Source: Pseudomonas sp. Q2-TVG4-2
Lineage (GTDB): Bacteria; Pseudomonadota; Gammaproteobacteria; Pseudomonadales; Pseudomonadaceae
NCBI RefSeq assembly: GCF_013620795.1
Contig: NZ_LGLW01000004.1
Span: 1 to 64,000, forward strand
Length of the DNA stretch: 64,000 bases
Reading direction: 5' to 3'
Shown: positions 50,422 to 59,779 of the stretch, in pieces
How positions within the stretch are numbered: the first letter of the stretch is position 1
Layout of the letters: each line of letters starts with the position of its first letter
Notes under the pieces: model-generated
Database searches by the model: none
The model's input: the letters and a program-made list of their open reading frames with translations, nothing else
What the model was told of the DNA's origin: nothing
Translations under genes and position numbers: made by a program

Positions 50422-52455
50422 ATGTCCGCCCCCATTGCCCGCGTCGATCAAGGCCAGGATCCCTACAAGTGGATCGAGAACCGTGACGCGCCCGAGGTGC
50501 TTGACTACCTGAAGGCGGAGAACGCCTACCTGGAAAGCCAGCTGGCTGAACAGGCCGAACTGCGCGAAGCACTATTCTCGGAAATCAAGGGCCGCATCCG
50601 CGAGACGGACCTGTCGCTGCCCTCGCCCTGGGGGCCCTGGCTGTACTACCAGCGCACCACCGCTGGCGACGAATACCCCCGCCACTACCGCTGCCCGCGC
50701 CCGGCAGATGGGTCGTTCACCGTGGACGATACCGCCGAGCAGCTCCTGCTCGACCCCAACGAACTGGCCGCCGGAGGCTTCCTGTCGCTAGGTGCATTCA
50801 GCGTCAGTCAGGACCACAGCAAGCTGGCCTACAGCCTCGACACTCAGGGCGATGAGATCTACCGGTTGTTCGTCAAGGACTTGACCTCGGACGAAGTGAC
50901 CGCCCTGCCCTTCGACGATTGCGATGGCAGCATGACCTGGGCCAACGACCACCAGACGCTGTTCTTCGGGGAGCTCGACGAGACCCACCGCCCGCACAAG
51001 ATCTACCGACATCGCCTGGACGAAAACAGTCGTACCGAGGTCTACCACGATCCGGACGGGCGTTTTTTCGTGCATTGCTACCGCGCCAGCTCCGAACGCC
51101 AGCTGGTCATCCTGTCCAACAGCAAGACGACCAGCGAAGCCTGGGTGCTGTCCGCCAACGAGCCCGAAGGCGACTGGACTTGCCTGGCGCCACGTCAGGA
51201 CGATCATGAGTACTTTCCCGACCACGGCCTGCTCGACGGGCAATGGTGCTGGCTGATTCGCAGCAATCAAGCAGGCATCAACTTTGCGCTGTACCTGGCA
51301 CCGGAGCGCACGCCGCAACGCGATTACTGGCAAGAATTGATCGGCCATCGCGATTCGGTGATGCTCGAAGACGTCAGCTTGAACGCCAGCGCAATCACGT
51401 TGAGCCTGCGCGAAGCCGGCTTACCGATCATCGAGGTGCGCCCAGCCGCTGGCGAACCCTACCGATTGCAACTGCCGGATGCGGCTTACAGCCTGCACGT
51501 GCACAACACCCTCGAATTCGACAGCCCGGTGATCCGGCTGCGCTACGAAGCACTGAACCGCCCGGCGCAGATTCGCCAGCTGGATCTGGCCAACGGCGAG
51601 CAACAGGTGCTTAAGGAAACGCCCGTCGAGGGCCCGTTCGATGCCGATGCCTACGAGAGCCGGCGCATCTGGGCGACCGCTGCAGACGGCACGCAGGTAC
51701 CGATCAGCCTGGTCGGCCGCCGCGAGCAGTTCGGCAAGCCGGCACCGCTCTATCTGTATGGCTACGGCGCCTACGGTCACAGCCTGGACCCCTGGTTTTC
51801 CCATGCGCGCCTGTCGCTGCTCGACCGCGGCTTCATCTTCGCCATCGCCCATGTGCGCGGCGGCGGCGACCTCGGCGAGGCCTGGTATCGCGCCGGCAAA
51901 CTGGAGCACAAACCGAACACCTTCAGCGATTTCATCGCCTGTGCCGAGAAGCTCATATTCGATGGTTATACCGAACCTGCCCGACTCGCCGTCAGCGGCG
52001 GTAGCGCCGGCGGCTTGCTGATCGGCGCCGTGCTGAACCTGCGGCCAGATTTGTTCGGTGCGGCGATCGCTGAGGTGCCCTTCGTCGACGTCCTCAACAC
52101 CATGCTCAACGCCGATCTGCCGCTGACGGTGACCGAATACGACGAATGGGGCGACCCGAACCAGCCAGACGTGCACGCACGCATCAAGGCCTACGCTCCG
52201 TATGAAAACGTGCGCCATCAGCCTTACCCGGCAGTTCTCGCCGTGGCGGGCTACAACGACAGCCGCGTGCAGTACTGGGAAGCCGCCAAATGGGTAGCCA
52301 AGCTTCGAGCCAGCAAGACCGACGATAACCTGCTGCTGCTCAAGACCGAATTCGGAGCCGGGCACGGCGGCATGAGCGGTCGCTATCAAGCGCTTAAGGA
52401 TGTCGCGCTGGAATACGCATTCCTGCTCAAAATATTCCACATGGCGACTCGCTAG
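50422..52455 (+). CDS. ptrB: Oligopeptidase B (S9A serine peptidase)
   Basis: A 677-aa prolyl-oligopeptidase-family enzyme that cuts short peptides after basic residues. It has an N-terminal beta-propeller (~70-400) and a C-terminal alpha/beta hydrolase. The nucleophile serine is in VSGGSAGGLLIGA near residue 527, the aspartate in VAGYNDSRVQYW near residue 612 and the histidine in GAGHGGMSGRY near residue 647. No signal peptide, so cytoplasmic. ATG 50422 follows AGGAG; the frame further upstream has no family sequence. Confidence 0.88.
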   Translation: MSAPIARVDQGQDPYKWIENRDAPEVLDYLKAENAYLESQLAEQAELREALFSEIKGRIRETDLSLPSPWGPWLYYQRTTAGDEYPRHYRCPRPADGSFTVDDTAEQLLLDPNELAAGGFLSLGAFSVSQDHSKLAYSLDTQGDEIYRLFVKDLTSDEVTALPFDDCDGSMTWANDHQTLFFGELDETHRPHKIYRHRLDENSRTEVYHDPDGRFFVHCYRASSERQLVILSNSKTTSEAWVLSANEPEGDWTCLAPRQDDHEYFPDHGLLDGQWCWLIRSNQAGINFALYLAPERTPQRDYWQELIGHRDSVMLEDVSLNASAITLSLREAGLPIIEVRPAAGEPYRLQLPDAAYSLHVHNTLEFDSPVIRLRYEALNRPAQIRQLDLANGEQQVLKETPVEGPFDADAYESRRIWATAADGTQVPISLVGRREQFGKPAPLYLYGYGAYGHSLDPWFSHARLSLLDRGFIFAIAHVRGGGDLGEAWYRAGKLEHKPNTFSDFIACAEKLIFDGYTEPARLAVSGGSAGGLLIGAVLNLRPDLFGAAIAEVPFVDVLNTMLNADLPLTVTEYDEWGDPNQPDVHARIKAYAPYENVRHQPYPAVLAVAGYNDSRVQYWEAAKWVAKLRASKTDDNLLLLKTEFGAGHGGMSGRYQALKDVALEYAFLLKIFHMATR

Positions 52456-52577
52456 TCATATCTGCGTCGATGCAACCCCGTTACAGGAGCGGCAACCGTT
52501 GCTTGCCGACTTGCGGTCGGAACGGGGGCTGCGCGCCGGGGTCACTTATCACACCACTGTTTCGGAGTGATTACCTC

Positions 52578-52940
52578 ATGACCAGGACATCCTCAAACCA
52601 GGCGTCACAGAACGTGCATGGCTGGGAGCGTGCGGCATCGATTGCAGGCGGGCTGTATTTCCTAGGCAAGGGCATCGGCCGGGGTGGCCTGGGCGGGCTT
52701 TTGCAACTGGCGATGGGCGGCATGGCGCTGGCGCGGGGGTTCACCGGCCACTGCGAAGCCAAGCGCGTACTTTGCGAAGTGAACGAGCAGGCCAAAATGG
52801 CTGAGGGCAACTCCCGCAGCATGCCGCTGGAACGCAGTGAAGCCGATGATGAACGCCTGCGAGCCAATGCCCAGGCGGCTACCGGCACCGCAGCGGTGAC
52901 CGGTAACGACTCACTCAGCAACCCACCCACCGGCGTCTAA
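52578..52940 (+). CDS. DUF2892-like small membrane protein
   Basis: A 120-aa protein. After a short N terminus, HGWERAASIAGGLYFLGKGI and LLQLAMGGMALARGFTGHC form the two-helix DUF2892/YgaP-type membrane domain (~14-60), followed by a hydrophilic tail of about 60 residues rich in Ala, Glu and Asn. The ATG follows GGAGTG. No function is known for such single-domain members. It stands alone before a repeat cluster. Confidence 0.75.
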   Translation: MTRTSSNQASQNVHGWERAASIAGGLYFLGKGIGRGGLGGLLQLAMGGMALARGFTGHCEAKRVLCEVNEQAKMAEGNSRSMPLERSEADDERLRANAQAATGTAAVTGNDSLSNPPTGV

Positions 52941-53228
52941 AGCAGCCCCGGCGCTTCGCTTTCGCGGGAGGCGCCCCGCGGCGAAAGCTGACTTTCGGCA
53001 CCTCCAAGGCAAAAGCTTCGCCCCTGGGCGGCCTCCCACAAGATCAAGAGCGAGCCCTGCGCTCGCTCCCCGCGCCGAGCCGCTTGTCGTGGAGGCGCGA
53101 CCCGCGGCGAATTCGGGCCTCCTGCCAATCCAAAAGACAAAGCTTCGCCCCGCGGGCGGCCCCCACCAAGAAAAGATAAAGGCCTCGCCCCGAGGCGGGT
53201 GTTTCACAAACTCAAAACAATCGCTGAC
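52941..53228 (-). repeat. Cluster of REP-like palindromic units
   Basis: The 288-bp gap is filled by GC-rich hairpin-forming units. Read on the minus strand, the best pair is at 53040-53011 and 53169-53138; both follow the pattern GTGGG-G-GGCCGCCC-GGGGCGAAGCTTT. A degenerate third unit lies at 53202-53178, and related inverted repeats are near 52949-52990 and 53090-53121. An independent perfect 8-bp hairpin, GAGCGAGC/GCTCGCTC, is at 53048-53068. The layout is typical of REP sequences of Pseudomonas between operons. ORFs across it are artefacts of composition. Confidence 0.7.
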
Positions 53229-54215
53229 TCAGTCGCGAGGCACGACGATCAGTCCGGCACGCTCGCCGATCGCGACATCAGCCAGCGGAAACAGAATGCG
53301 CGCGTCCCGCTCTTCGACCACCCAGCGCATACCGTTTTCATCCTCCGCCAGTAGCGTTCCGAGTGACAGCGGGGTGAAATTCTCGATATCTGCCGGCAAG
53401 CGCAGGACGAAGCGCTCGCTGCGCTTGATGATTTCTCGCGCCAGCCGAAACGTCGTTAAAGGTCGCGGCGGGTCTTTCGGCACAGGCTCGGCCGCCTCGA
53501 TCCAATCCTGTGCGGTTCGGAGAAACTCGCTGAGGCAATCAGGCCAGACGCCGCCAGGGGCTTCCGCCATTTCAAGCGTAAAGGCCTCGGCATCGTGGTG
53601 GGTCGCCGTGTGGGCGCTAAAGGTTCCGGAGGGCTTTTCCTGCAACAGCACCGCATCAACCGCCGCGTGGCGAAGGCGCATCAAACTTTCCGAAGACACT
53701 TGACGGTCGGGCACCCACGGACAGATTGCGAACTGCGGCAGCTTCGATGCACGCATGGCCGAGTGCAGATCGTAATGCCAGCGACGACGACCCGGCTCGA
53801 GAAAGAACGCCGCTACCAGTGCTTCCAGCCGCGACGCGCGGCGAGCCTCGTCGCTGCAGCCACTCGCATGCTTGCCACAGAAAAGGCGATTCAGGTCTTC
53901 AGCGACCCGGCGCACGCCCTGGCGCATCGCAGGGGGATTGCAGAACAACAGCAGCAGCCGGACGCGGGGACGTATCTCGCCGCGCCCAATCGCTTGTACC
54001 AATTGATCGAGCAGCTCGATCGGGACGATCTCGCAGCCGTGCACGCCAGCCGACAGCACCAGATCCAGCCCTGCATCCAGGCCTTTTGCTGGCGTCACCT
54101 CAAGGGCGCCTTCGCCCAGCCACCGCAGCCTGGCGCCGTCAGCGGTGAATTGGACTTCCTCGTCCGGCCCGCGCCCGGCAAGCGTAAGCTCCAGCAGGCG
54201 GCCCAGCGCCAGCAT
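53229..54215 (-). CDS. astE: Succinylglutamate desuccinylase AstE/AruE
   Basis: A 328-aa zinc hydrolase of the AstE/AspA family, last step of the arginine succinyltransferase pathway, giving glutamate and succinate. Zinc ligands are in SAGVHGCEIVPIELL near residue 60 (H and E) and in HYDLHSAMRASKLPQFAI near residue 150; the catalytic glutamate is in EMAEAPGGVWP near residue 222. It differs from the usual HGNE motif by a cysteine. ATG 54215 is the conserved start. Its gene is 10 bp after the small gene upstream. The rest of the pathway (aruFGDB) is not beside it. Confidence 0.88.
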   Translation of the reverse strand: MLALGRLLELTLAGRGPDEEVQFTADGARLRWLGEGALEVTPAKGLDAGLDLVLSAGVHGCEIVPIELLDQLVQAIGRGEIRPRVRLLLLFCNPPAMRQGVRRVAEDLNRLFCGKHASGCSDEARRASRLEALVAAFFLEPGRRRWHYDLHSAMRASKLPQFAICPWVPDRQVSSESLMRLRHAAVDAVLLQEKPSGTFSAHTATHHDAEAFTLEMAEAPGGVWPDCLSEFLRTAQDWIEAAEPVPKDPPRPLTTFRLAREIIKRSERFVLRLPADIENFTPLSLGTLLAEDENGMRWVVEERDARILFPLADVAIGERAGLIVVPRD

Positions 54216-54225
54216 GTCGGGGCCG

Positions 54226-54513
54226 TCAGTGGTCGTGGTTGCAGTCCGGTCCATGCACATGGTCGTCATCAGCGGACTCGACCGGCTCCATCTCCAGCTC
54301 GAGGCTGACCAGGTTAGTAGCCAACGGACGCAGCAGCAGATTGGCGTACTCGGTGTCGCCATCTTCCACGTCGACGCCGATCATCAGCTGGTTGTTGCCG
54401 ACCTGTTGAATCCAGACCTCGCGCCCCTGCCACATCACGGCGAAACGGGTGCAGGACGTCTCCAGCTGGGTACCGTCTACGTCTTCAAGGATCAGTTGCA
54501 GGCTATCGCTCAT
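54226..54513 (-). CDS. Small conserved protein with His-rich tail, aru cluster
   Basis: A 95-aa acidic protein (MSDSLQLILEDVDGTQLETS start) ending in [14 protein letters not shown], a probable metal-binding tail. In other pseudomonads a homolog lies in front of aruE in the arginine succinyltransferase cluster, and it keeps that place here. No catalytic motif is seen. The tail is the same as a stretch in the SEC-C protein at 36191. The stop is 10 bp from the astE start, suggesting coupling. Confidence 0.75.
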   Translation of the reverse strand: MSDSLQLILEDVDGTQLETSCTRFAVMWQGREVWIQQVGNNQLMIGVDVEDGDTEYANLLLRPLATNLVSLELEMEPVESADDDHVHGPDCNHDH

Positions 54514-54540
54514 GGTCAGAATTCTCGATAAGGGAACGAA

Positions 54541-54564
54541 GGCAGGACGGATGGCCGTCCTGCC
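54541..54564 (-). terminator. Hairpin between aruC and the small aru gene
   Basis: GGCAGGACGG (54541-54550) pairs perfectly with CCGTCCTGCC (54555-54564) around a 4-nt loop. On the minus strand it is followed by TTCGTTCCC, a weak T tract, so it may terminate only partly or attenuate transcription beyond aruC. Confidence 0.5.
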
Positions 54565-54581
54565 ATGGGTAAGCCCGGGCC

Positions 54582-55874
<1,293 letters not shown>

Positions 55875-55920
55875 TTAAACGCAGGGCCACCGGGAATGGG
55901 CGGTCCGGCGAAAATTCTCT

Positions 55921-56616
55921 TCAGGAAACGATCGAGTGCTGCTGGTCCAGTTCGATGGCGCGATCCAGCGTCTCGAGAAGCGCTTTGCGAGCCTTGAGCT
56001 TGGTGTTTTTGTGAGCCGTCATGTTGACTTTCTTCAACTGAGCCGCAGTCGCTTTGGCAGCGTCCATCAACTCACCGGCCGGGACGATCTTATCGAGGAA
56101 GCCGGCCTCGAGCGCCGCCTGTGGATTGAAGATCTCGCCATTGATCACCGAGCGATGGAACGCCGGTTTGGTTAGACGATCCCGCGCCACTTCGATGCCC
56201 GAGTGGTGCATGGTCATGCCGATCTGGACTTCATTGAGACCGATATTGAACATCCCTTCGACTCCGATGCGGTAGTCGGCCGAAAGCAGCAGGAACGCGC
56301 CCTTGGCAATAGCGTGACCAGGGCAGGCAACGATGATGGGGAATGGGTGAGCGAGCATCCGTCGCGTGAACCGCGAACCGGTCGTGACCAGCGCGATGGC
56401 GCTTTCCGGGCCCGCGGTCATCACCTTGAGGTCATAGCCGCCGGACAGAATGCCTGGCTGGCCGGTGAGAATCACCACAGCGCGGTCCTGTTCGGCGCGA
56501 TCGAACGCGGCGTTGAGCGCGTCGAACACCTCAGGAGACAACGCATTCACCTTGCCATTGTTCAGGGTCAGGGTGGCGATGCCGTCTGCGAGTTCGTAGG
56601 AAACCAGATCACTCAT
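55921..56616 (-). CDS. Enoyl-CoA hydratase/isomerase (crotonase) family protein
   Basis: A 231-aa crotonase-fold protein. The oxyanion-hole segments are VILTGQPGILSGGYDLKVM (~48-66) and CPGHAIAKGAFLLLSADYR (~96-114). The usual catalytic glutamate positions are not both clear: the segment FNIGLNEVQIGMTMHHSGIE (~122-141) holds one. It may be a hydratase or isomerase for a CoA ester not related to the main fad pathway. It is monocistronic, closed by a strong terminator. Confidence 0.85.
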   Translation of the reverse strand: MSDLVSYELADGIATLTLNNGKVNALSPEVFDALNAAFDRAEQDRAVVILTGQPGILSGGYDLKVMTAGPESAIALVTTGSRFTRRMLAHPFPIIVACPGHAIAKGAFLLLSADYRIGVEGMFNIGLNEVQIGMTMHHSGIEVARDRLTKPAFHRSVINGEIFNPQAALEAGFLDKIVPAGELMDAAKATAAQLKKVNMTAHKNTKLKARKALLETLDRAIELDQQHSIVS

Positions 56617-56746
56617 GACGAATATTCCTTGTTAGAAGTCCGCAGACGTTACCCAGCACGACCCGCAAGGTAAAGCGTCGTGACTGACTGGCAAGTCATG
56701 GTTTGCTGGGCGGAACTGCCAAAGCCGCAGGGCTGGGAGAGCTGGA

Positions 56747-58051
56747 TCAGCTGTCGGCTGTATCCGGTTCCAGCTCGAGCACAGCGAGCAGCTCAGGGTG
56801 CAGGATCGTTTGCAGTTTCGGATCGGCGATGAACAGGCCGTGGGAACCATCGGAAATACCGCTGCGAATCCGATAAGGCGTTCCATCGGCGTCAACGGTC
56901 AGCTGGGAAAGATCCAGATAACGTGGGTCGCAGGGCTTTTTATCGGCGCTGCGCAGGACAACCACCTTGGGCCGCAAGTGCAGCTGCTGATGTTTCTCCA
57001 GCACCAGGGCTACCTCACCGGTATGCAACTCGACTAACGTGCCCACCGGAAACACGCCGAGCCAGCGAATGAATTCGTGTACCAACGCCTCATCGAACTG
57101 CTGGCCGGCACCACTGCGGAGCACATCGTAGGCAGCCTGGATCGGTCGTGCATTGTCATACGCTCGGTGACTGGTAATCGCGTCGAAGGCATCGACGATT
57201 GTCACCACCCGGGTGGTAAACGGAATCTGGTACTGCTGGAGCCCTTGGGGGTAACCCTTGCCATCCAGCCGCTCATGGTGCCCGTGCGCCGCCTGGACGG
57301 CCGCAGCGGGAATGTCGTTCTGGCTGCACAGCGCCTGATAGCCGAAGTCCGGGTGCTGCTTGATGTGCTCGAATTCTTCCTGGGTGAGCTTGCCCGGCTT
57401 GTTCAAAATGGCCGGATCGATCTTCATCTTGCCGACATCGTGTAACAGCCCGGCTATGCCCAGTAACTCGATCTTTTCGTCGGGTAGCCCGAGATGGATG
57501 CCGAACCCCATCGCCAGTATGGAGACAGAGAGGCAGTGCAAACTGGTGTACAGATCTTGCGACTTCAAGCGCGTCAGCCAAAGCATGGCACTTTCGTTGC
57601 GCAACATGCTTTCCAAGTTCCGCTTGACCAGCGCCTGGCAGGCCTTGGTATCGATAGCCCGCCCCTGTTGAACATCCAGCAGCACCTGATCCAGCACTAG
57701 CGCACTGCTGCGGTAGGCTTCGCGCGCTTCTTGAACTTCAAGCGAGAGCGGGATTCGGGTCATGGTACGCGTGACACGCAACGGCGTCGCTGAAGGCACG
57801 ATCATCTGGCCCTGATCGAGCAGCACACGACGGGTATCATCGACGAAAACATAGTCGCAGCGCTCACGCACCGCCTGGATGTGTTCGAGCTTGAGCAGGG
57901 GAAATCCCTGAAATAGAAAATCGGTCTGGCGCCACGGACGATCCAGCTCGCAGATATACATGCCGAGTTCCAGATGACCGACGTGCAGACGACGTTTTGT
58001 AGCGACCTCTACCACATCCGGCCGCTTGCGCTTGCTTTTGAATAACTTCAT
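56747..58051 (-). CDS. HD-GYP cyclic di-GMP phosphodiesterase with DUF3391
   Basis: A 434-aa cytoplasmic protein. An N-terminal DUF3391 domain (~20-120) precedes an HD-GYP domain. The HD pair is in GIAGLLHDVGKMKI near residue 208, with further metal-binding HGHHERLDGKGYPQGL near residue 265, including the GYP motif. Such enzymes degrade cyclic di-GMP to GMP, opposing the diguanylate cyclase at 20285. There is no membrane segment or receiver domain. ATG 58051 or the adjacent ATG 58054 is the start. Confidence 0.9.
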   Translation of the reverse strand: MKLFKSKRKRPDVVEVATKRRLHVGHLELGMYICELDRPWRQTDFLFQGFPLLKLEHIQAVRERCDYVFVDDTRRVLLDQGQMIVPSATPLRVTRTMTRIPLSLEVQEAREAYRSSALVLDQVLLDVQQGRAIDTKACQALVKRNLESMLRNESAMLWLTRLKSQDLYTSLHCLSVSILAMGFGIHLGLPDEKIELLGIAGLLHDVGKMKIDPAILNKPGKLTQEEFEHIKQHPDFGYQALCSQNDIPAAAVQAAHGHHERLDGKGYPQGLQQYQIPFTTRVVTIVDAFDAITSHRAYDNARPIQAAYDVLRSGAGQQFDEALVHEFIRWLGVFPVGTLVELHTGEVALVLEKHQQLHLRPKVVVLRSADKKPCDPRYLDLSQLTVDADGTPYRIRSGISDGSHGLFIADPKLQTILHPELLAVLELEPDTADS

Positions 58052-58214
58052 CAAAGCCTTTCTCGGCTCTTCATATTCACTACGCTCGATTGCGTTAAAG
58101 CGGGCATCGATTCCATAGGTGTTAGAACCCTAGAGGAACCATAGGTTCATCGCCACGACCGCTTAGCCAGTTTTCCAACCGCACCTTAACCGCATGAAAA
58201 AACTAAAAAACTTT

Positions 58215-58243
58215 TTGCCATCCGAAAGCTGTTCGGCTACATT
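58215..58243 (+). promoter_or_regulatory. tRNA-Ser promoter
   Basis: TTGCCA (58215-58220), a 17-bp spacer and TACATT (58238-58243), followed by a GC-rich stretch at the expected start point, typical of stringently controlled stable-RNA promoters. It lies 36 bp before the tRNA. Confidence 0.6.
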
Positions 58244-58279
58244 AGCGCGCCTCGACGGACATCAAGCCCGTCGAGATCC

Positions 58280-58369
58280 GGTGAGGTGTCCGAGCGGTTG
58301 AAGGAGCACGCCTGGAAAGTGTGTATACGAGAAATCGTATCGTGGGTTCGAATCCCACCCTCACCGCCA
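58280..58369 (+). tRNA. tRNA-Ser (anticodon GGA)
   Basis: A 90-nt class-II tRNA. The acceptor stem GGTGAGG (58280-58286) pairs with CCTCACC (58359-58365), then discriminator G and encoded CCA. The anticodon loop CTGGAAA gives GGA, reading UCC/UCU serine codons. The long variable arm (TGTATACGAGAAATCGTATC region) is typical of tRNA-Ser, and the T loop GTTCGAATC is intact. Confidence 0.97.
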
Positions 58370-58381
58370 GACTCGAAATAC

Positions 58382-58420
58382 GCGAAGCCCCTGATTTTCC
58401 TAGCGAAGTCAGGGGCTTCG
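58382..58420 (+). terminator. Hairpin after tRNA-Ser
   Basis: GAAGCCCCTGA (58384-58394) pairs with TCAGGGGCTTC (58409-58419) around a short loop, just after the tRNA. No T run follows directly, so it may work as a processing stem or weak terminator. Confidence 0.5.
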
Positions 58421-59141
58421 ACGTTTCAGGCGTAAAAAAAAGCGGTCCGATGGGAACGTTGTGGGAACGCGTACCGCCGCCGATCGTCTTCCAGAGCATG
58501 ATTAGGTCCGGTCCGTCCTCACTTATCCGGTTTCCTTTATCCGGTCTCCTTTCCTTTACATCTAGCGGCACCGGACCAACCGTCCGCTCGCCCAGAACGC
58601 GTTACGCAGATGTTCCGATTCCACCCGCAGGGGTGTCGCCTCAAGCGCGCGACGTTTCAATTCGCTCCATGATTCAGCTGGGCTCGGCAACAGTGCCGTC
58701 GATTGTCCATGTGCGAGGCGTCGCTATGGAAAATCTCTGACCAGCGGTCATGGCCGGCGAATCGAGCCGAATATTGCGCAAACGCATCAGCAGTTATTAA
58801 CTGGCGAAATCGCGAACAAGCTTAATTCCCAGGCGTTGCACGGCTCCCTGCCCAACCGACTGCCCCTTACGCATGGCTGTGTCCGATCCAGCGAATCGCG
58901 CGAGACGGCTCCGCGTGGCCTCGTTTCGTTGCCATACGCTCAGGTGTCTTTACCCGAGTGCCTGCGCTGGTCCACATATTGCTTGGCTTAAACCAATACC
59001 CCGACCTTGGGAATGGTCACAGGCCAAGCACGTCTGGGAAGCGGACCAGACCTCTGCCGCTGCGCATCGTATGGATTACACAACCGTTACCGGCGAGACG
59101 CGACGCGACGGCTCGCACCAGAACAATAAAAGGCCGCTACC
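58421..59141. other. Gene-poor stretch downstream of tRNA-Ser
   Basis: About 720 bp with no ORF I can support on either strand. The short open frames show no family sequence, poor ribosome sites and codon use unlike neighbours. Such a gap behind a tRNA is a common place for integrated elements, but I see no integrase piece and no second copy of the tRNA 3' end. Confidence 0.5.
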
Positions 59142-59237
59142 ATGTTCAAGCACAAGAAAATCCGGCAGGCCACCATGATATTGGTCGCCACGGCGGTCAT
59201 TCTGATTCTTCCGAATCTCACCCGGCTGATCAGCTGA
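59142..59237 (+). CDS. 31-residue single-pass membrane protein
   Basis: A 31-aa ORF: a basic N terminus (MFKHKKIRQAT) followed by one hydrophobic helix (MILVATAVILILPNL) and a short polar end. AAAAGG lies about 9 nt before the ATG. It stops 26 bp before the rhodanese gene, so both may be co-transcribed. The positive-inside layout and clean helix look like a real small membrane protein. No function can be given. Confidence 0.55.
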   Translation: MFKHKKIRQATMILVATAVILILPNLTRLIS

Positions 59238-59263
59238 CCGGCCGAGACGACAGAGGGATGCTT

Positions 59264-59617
59264 ATGTATCGCGTGCTTCTGCTGCTGATGATGGTGATCC
59301 CCGCTGTGATCGCCGGCGAGGTTGACCAGCCAGCCGCTCTAGCCGCACTGCAACGCGGCGACAGCGTGTTGATCGACGTTCGCACCGCCCAGGAATACGC
59401 CGAAGGCGCCCTGCCCGGCGCGACGCGAATCGAAACCCGGGATCTGGCCGAGCGCATCGGCGGTATCGCGCCGGACAAAGAGACTCCGGTCGTTCTCTAC
59501 TGCCGCAGCGGACGTCGTTCGTCTGCCGCGCAGGATCTGCTCCTTGAGATGGGCTATAGCCAGGTCATCAATGCCGGTGGTTATGGAGACCTGAAAGCAG
59601 TCGTCCCCCCTCGCTGA
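59264..59617 (+). CDS. Periplasmic rhodanese-like protein
   Basis: A 117-aa single-domain rhodanese with an N-terminal signal peptide (YRVLLLLMMVIPAVIAGEV, ~2-20). The active-site loop is VVLYCRSGRRSSAAQ (~75-89) with the persulfide-forming cysteine, and the family's LIDVRTAQEYAEGALPGA is at ~36-53. It resembles PspE-type periplasmic sulfurtransferases. ATG 59264 is used since AGAGGG has proper spacing to it; ATG 59258 is too close. It lies after the small membrane-protein gene. Confidence 0.85.
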   Translation: MYRVLLLLMMVIPAVIAGEVDQPAALAALQRGDSVLIDVRTAQEYAEGALPGATRIETRDLAERIGGIAPDKETPVVLYCRSGRRSSAAQDLLLEMGYSQVINAGGYGDLKAVVPPR

Positions 59618-59779
59618 CGCCTCGATGCCCGGTCGACAACCGCGCCATACTCCCTCCGCATTCCCTCATTGATTCGCCTCCCCGTCGTCTACTACGGGAA
59701 CTAATGCGTTGCAGTGGCTACTGAAAAAGGAGCCGCTGCTTCTACGCTTGGTCGCGTATACCCGGGAGGACTCGAGTTG

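Noticed and set aside
51998..52009. Further GGCGGTAG matches (also at 60809, 29357 and 43105)
   Set aside because: They lie inside coding regions, some on the wrong strand, and are expected by chance in GC-rich DNA; not regulatory.
53089..53703. 204-aa ORF across the REP cluster
   Set aside because: Runs through palindromic repeats and opposite astE; artefact of repeat composition.
58242..58571. 109-aa minus-strand ORF across tRNA-Ser
   Set aside because: Overlaps the tRNA entirely and has no ribosome site or family sequence.
58873..59178. 101-aa + strand ORF before the rhodanese
   Set aside because: No recognisable sequence, poor start context, overlaps the small membrane-protein frame.
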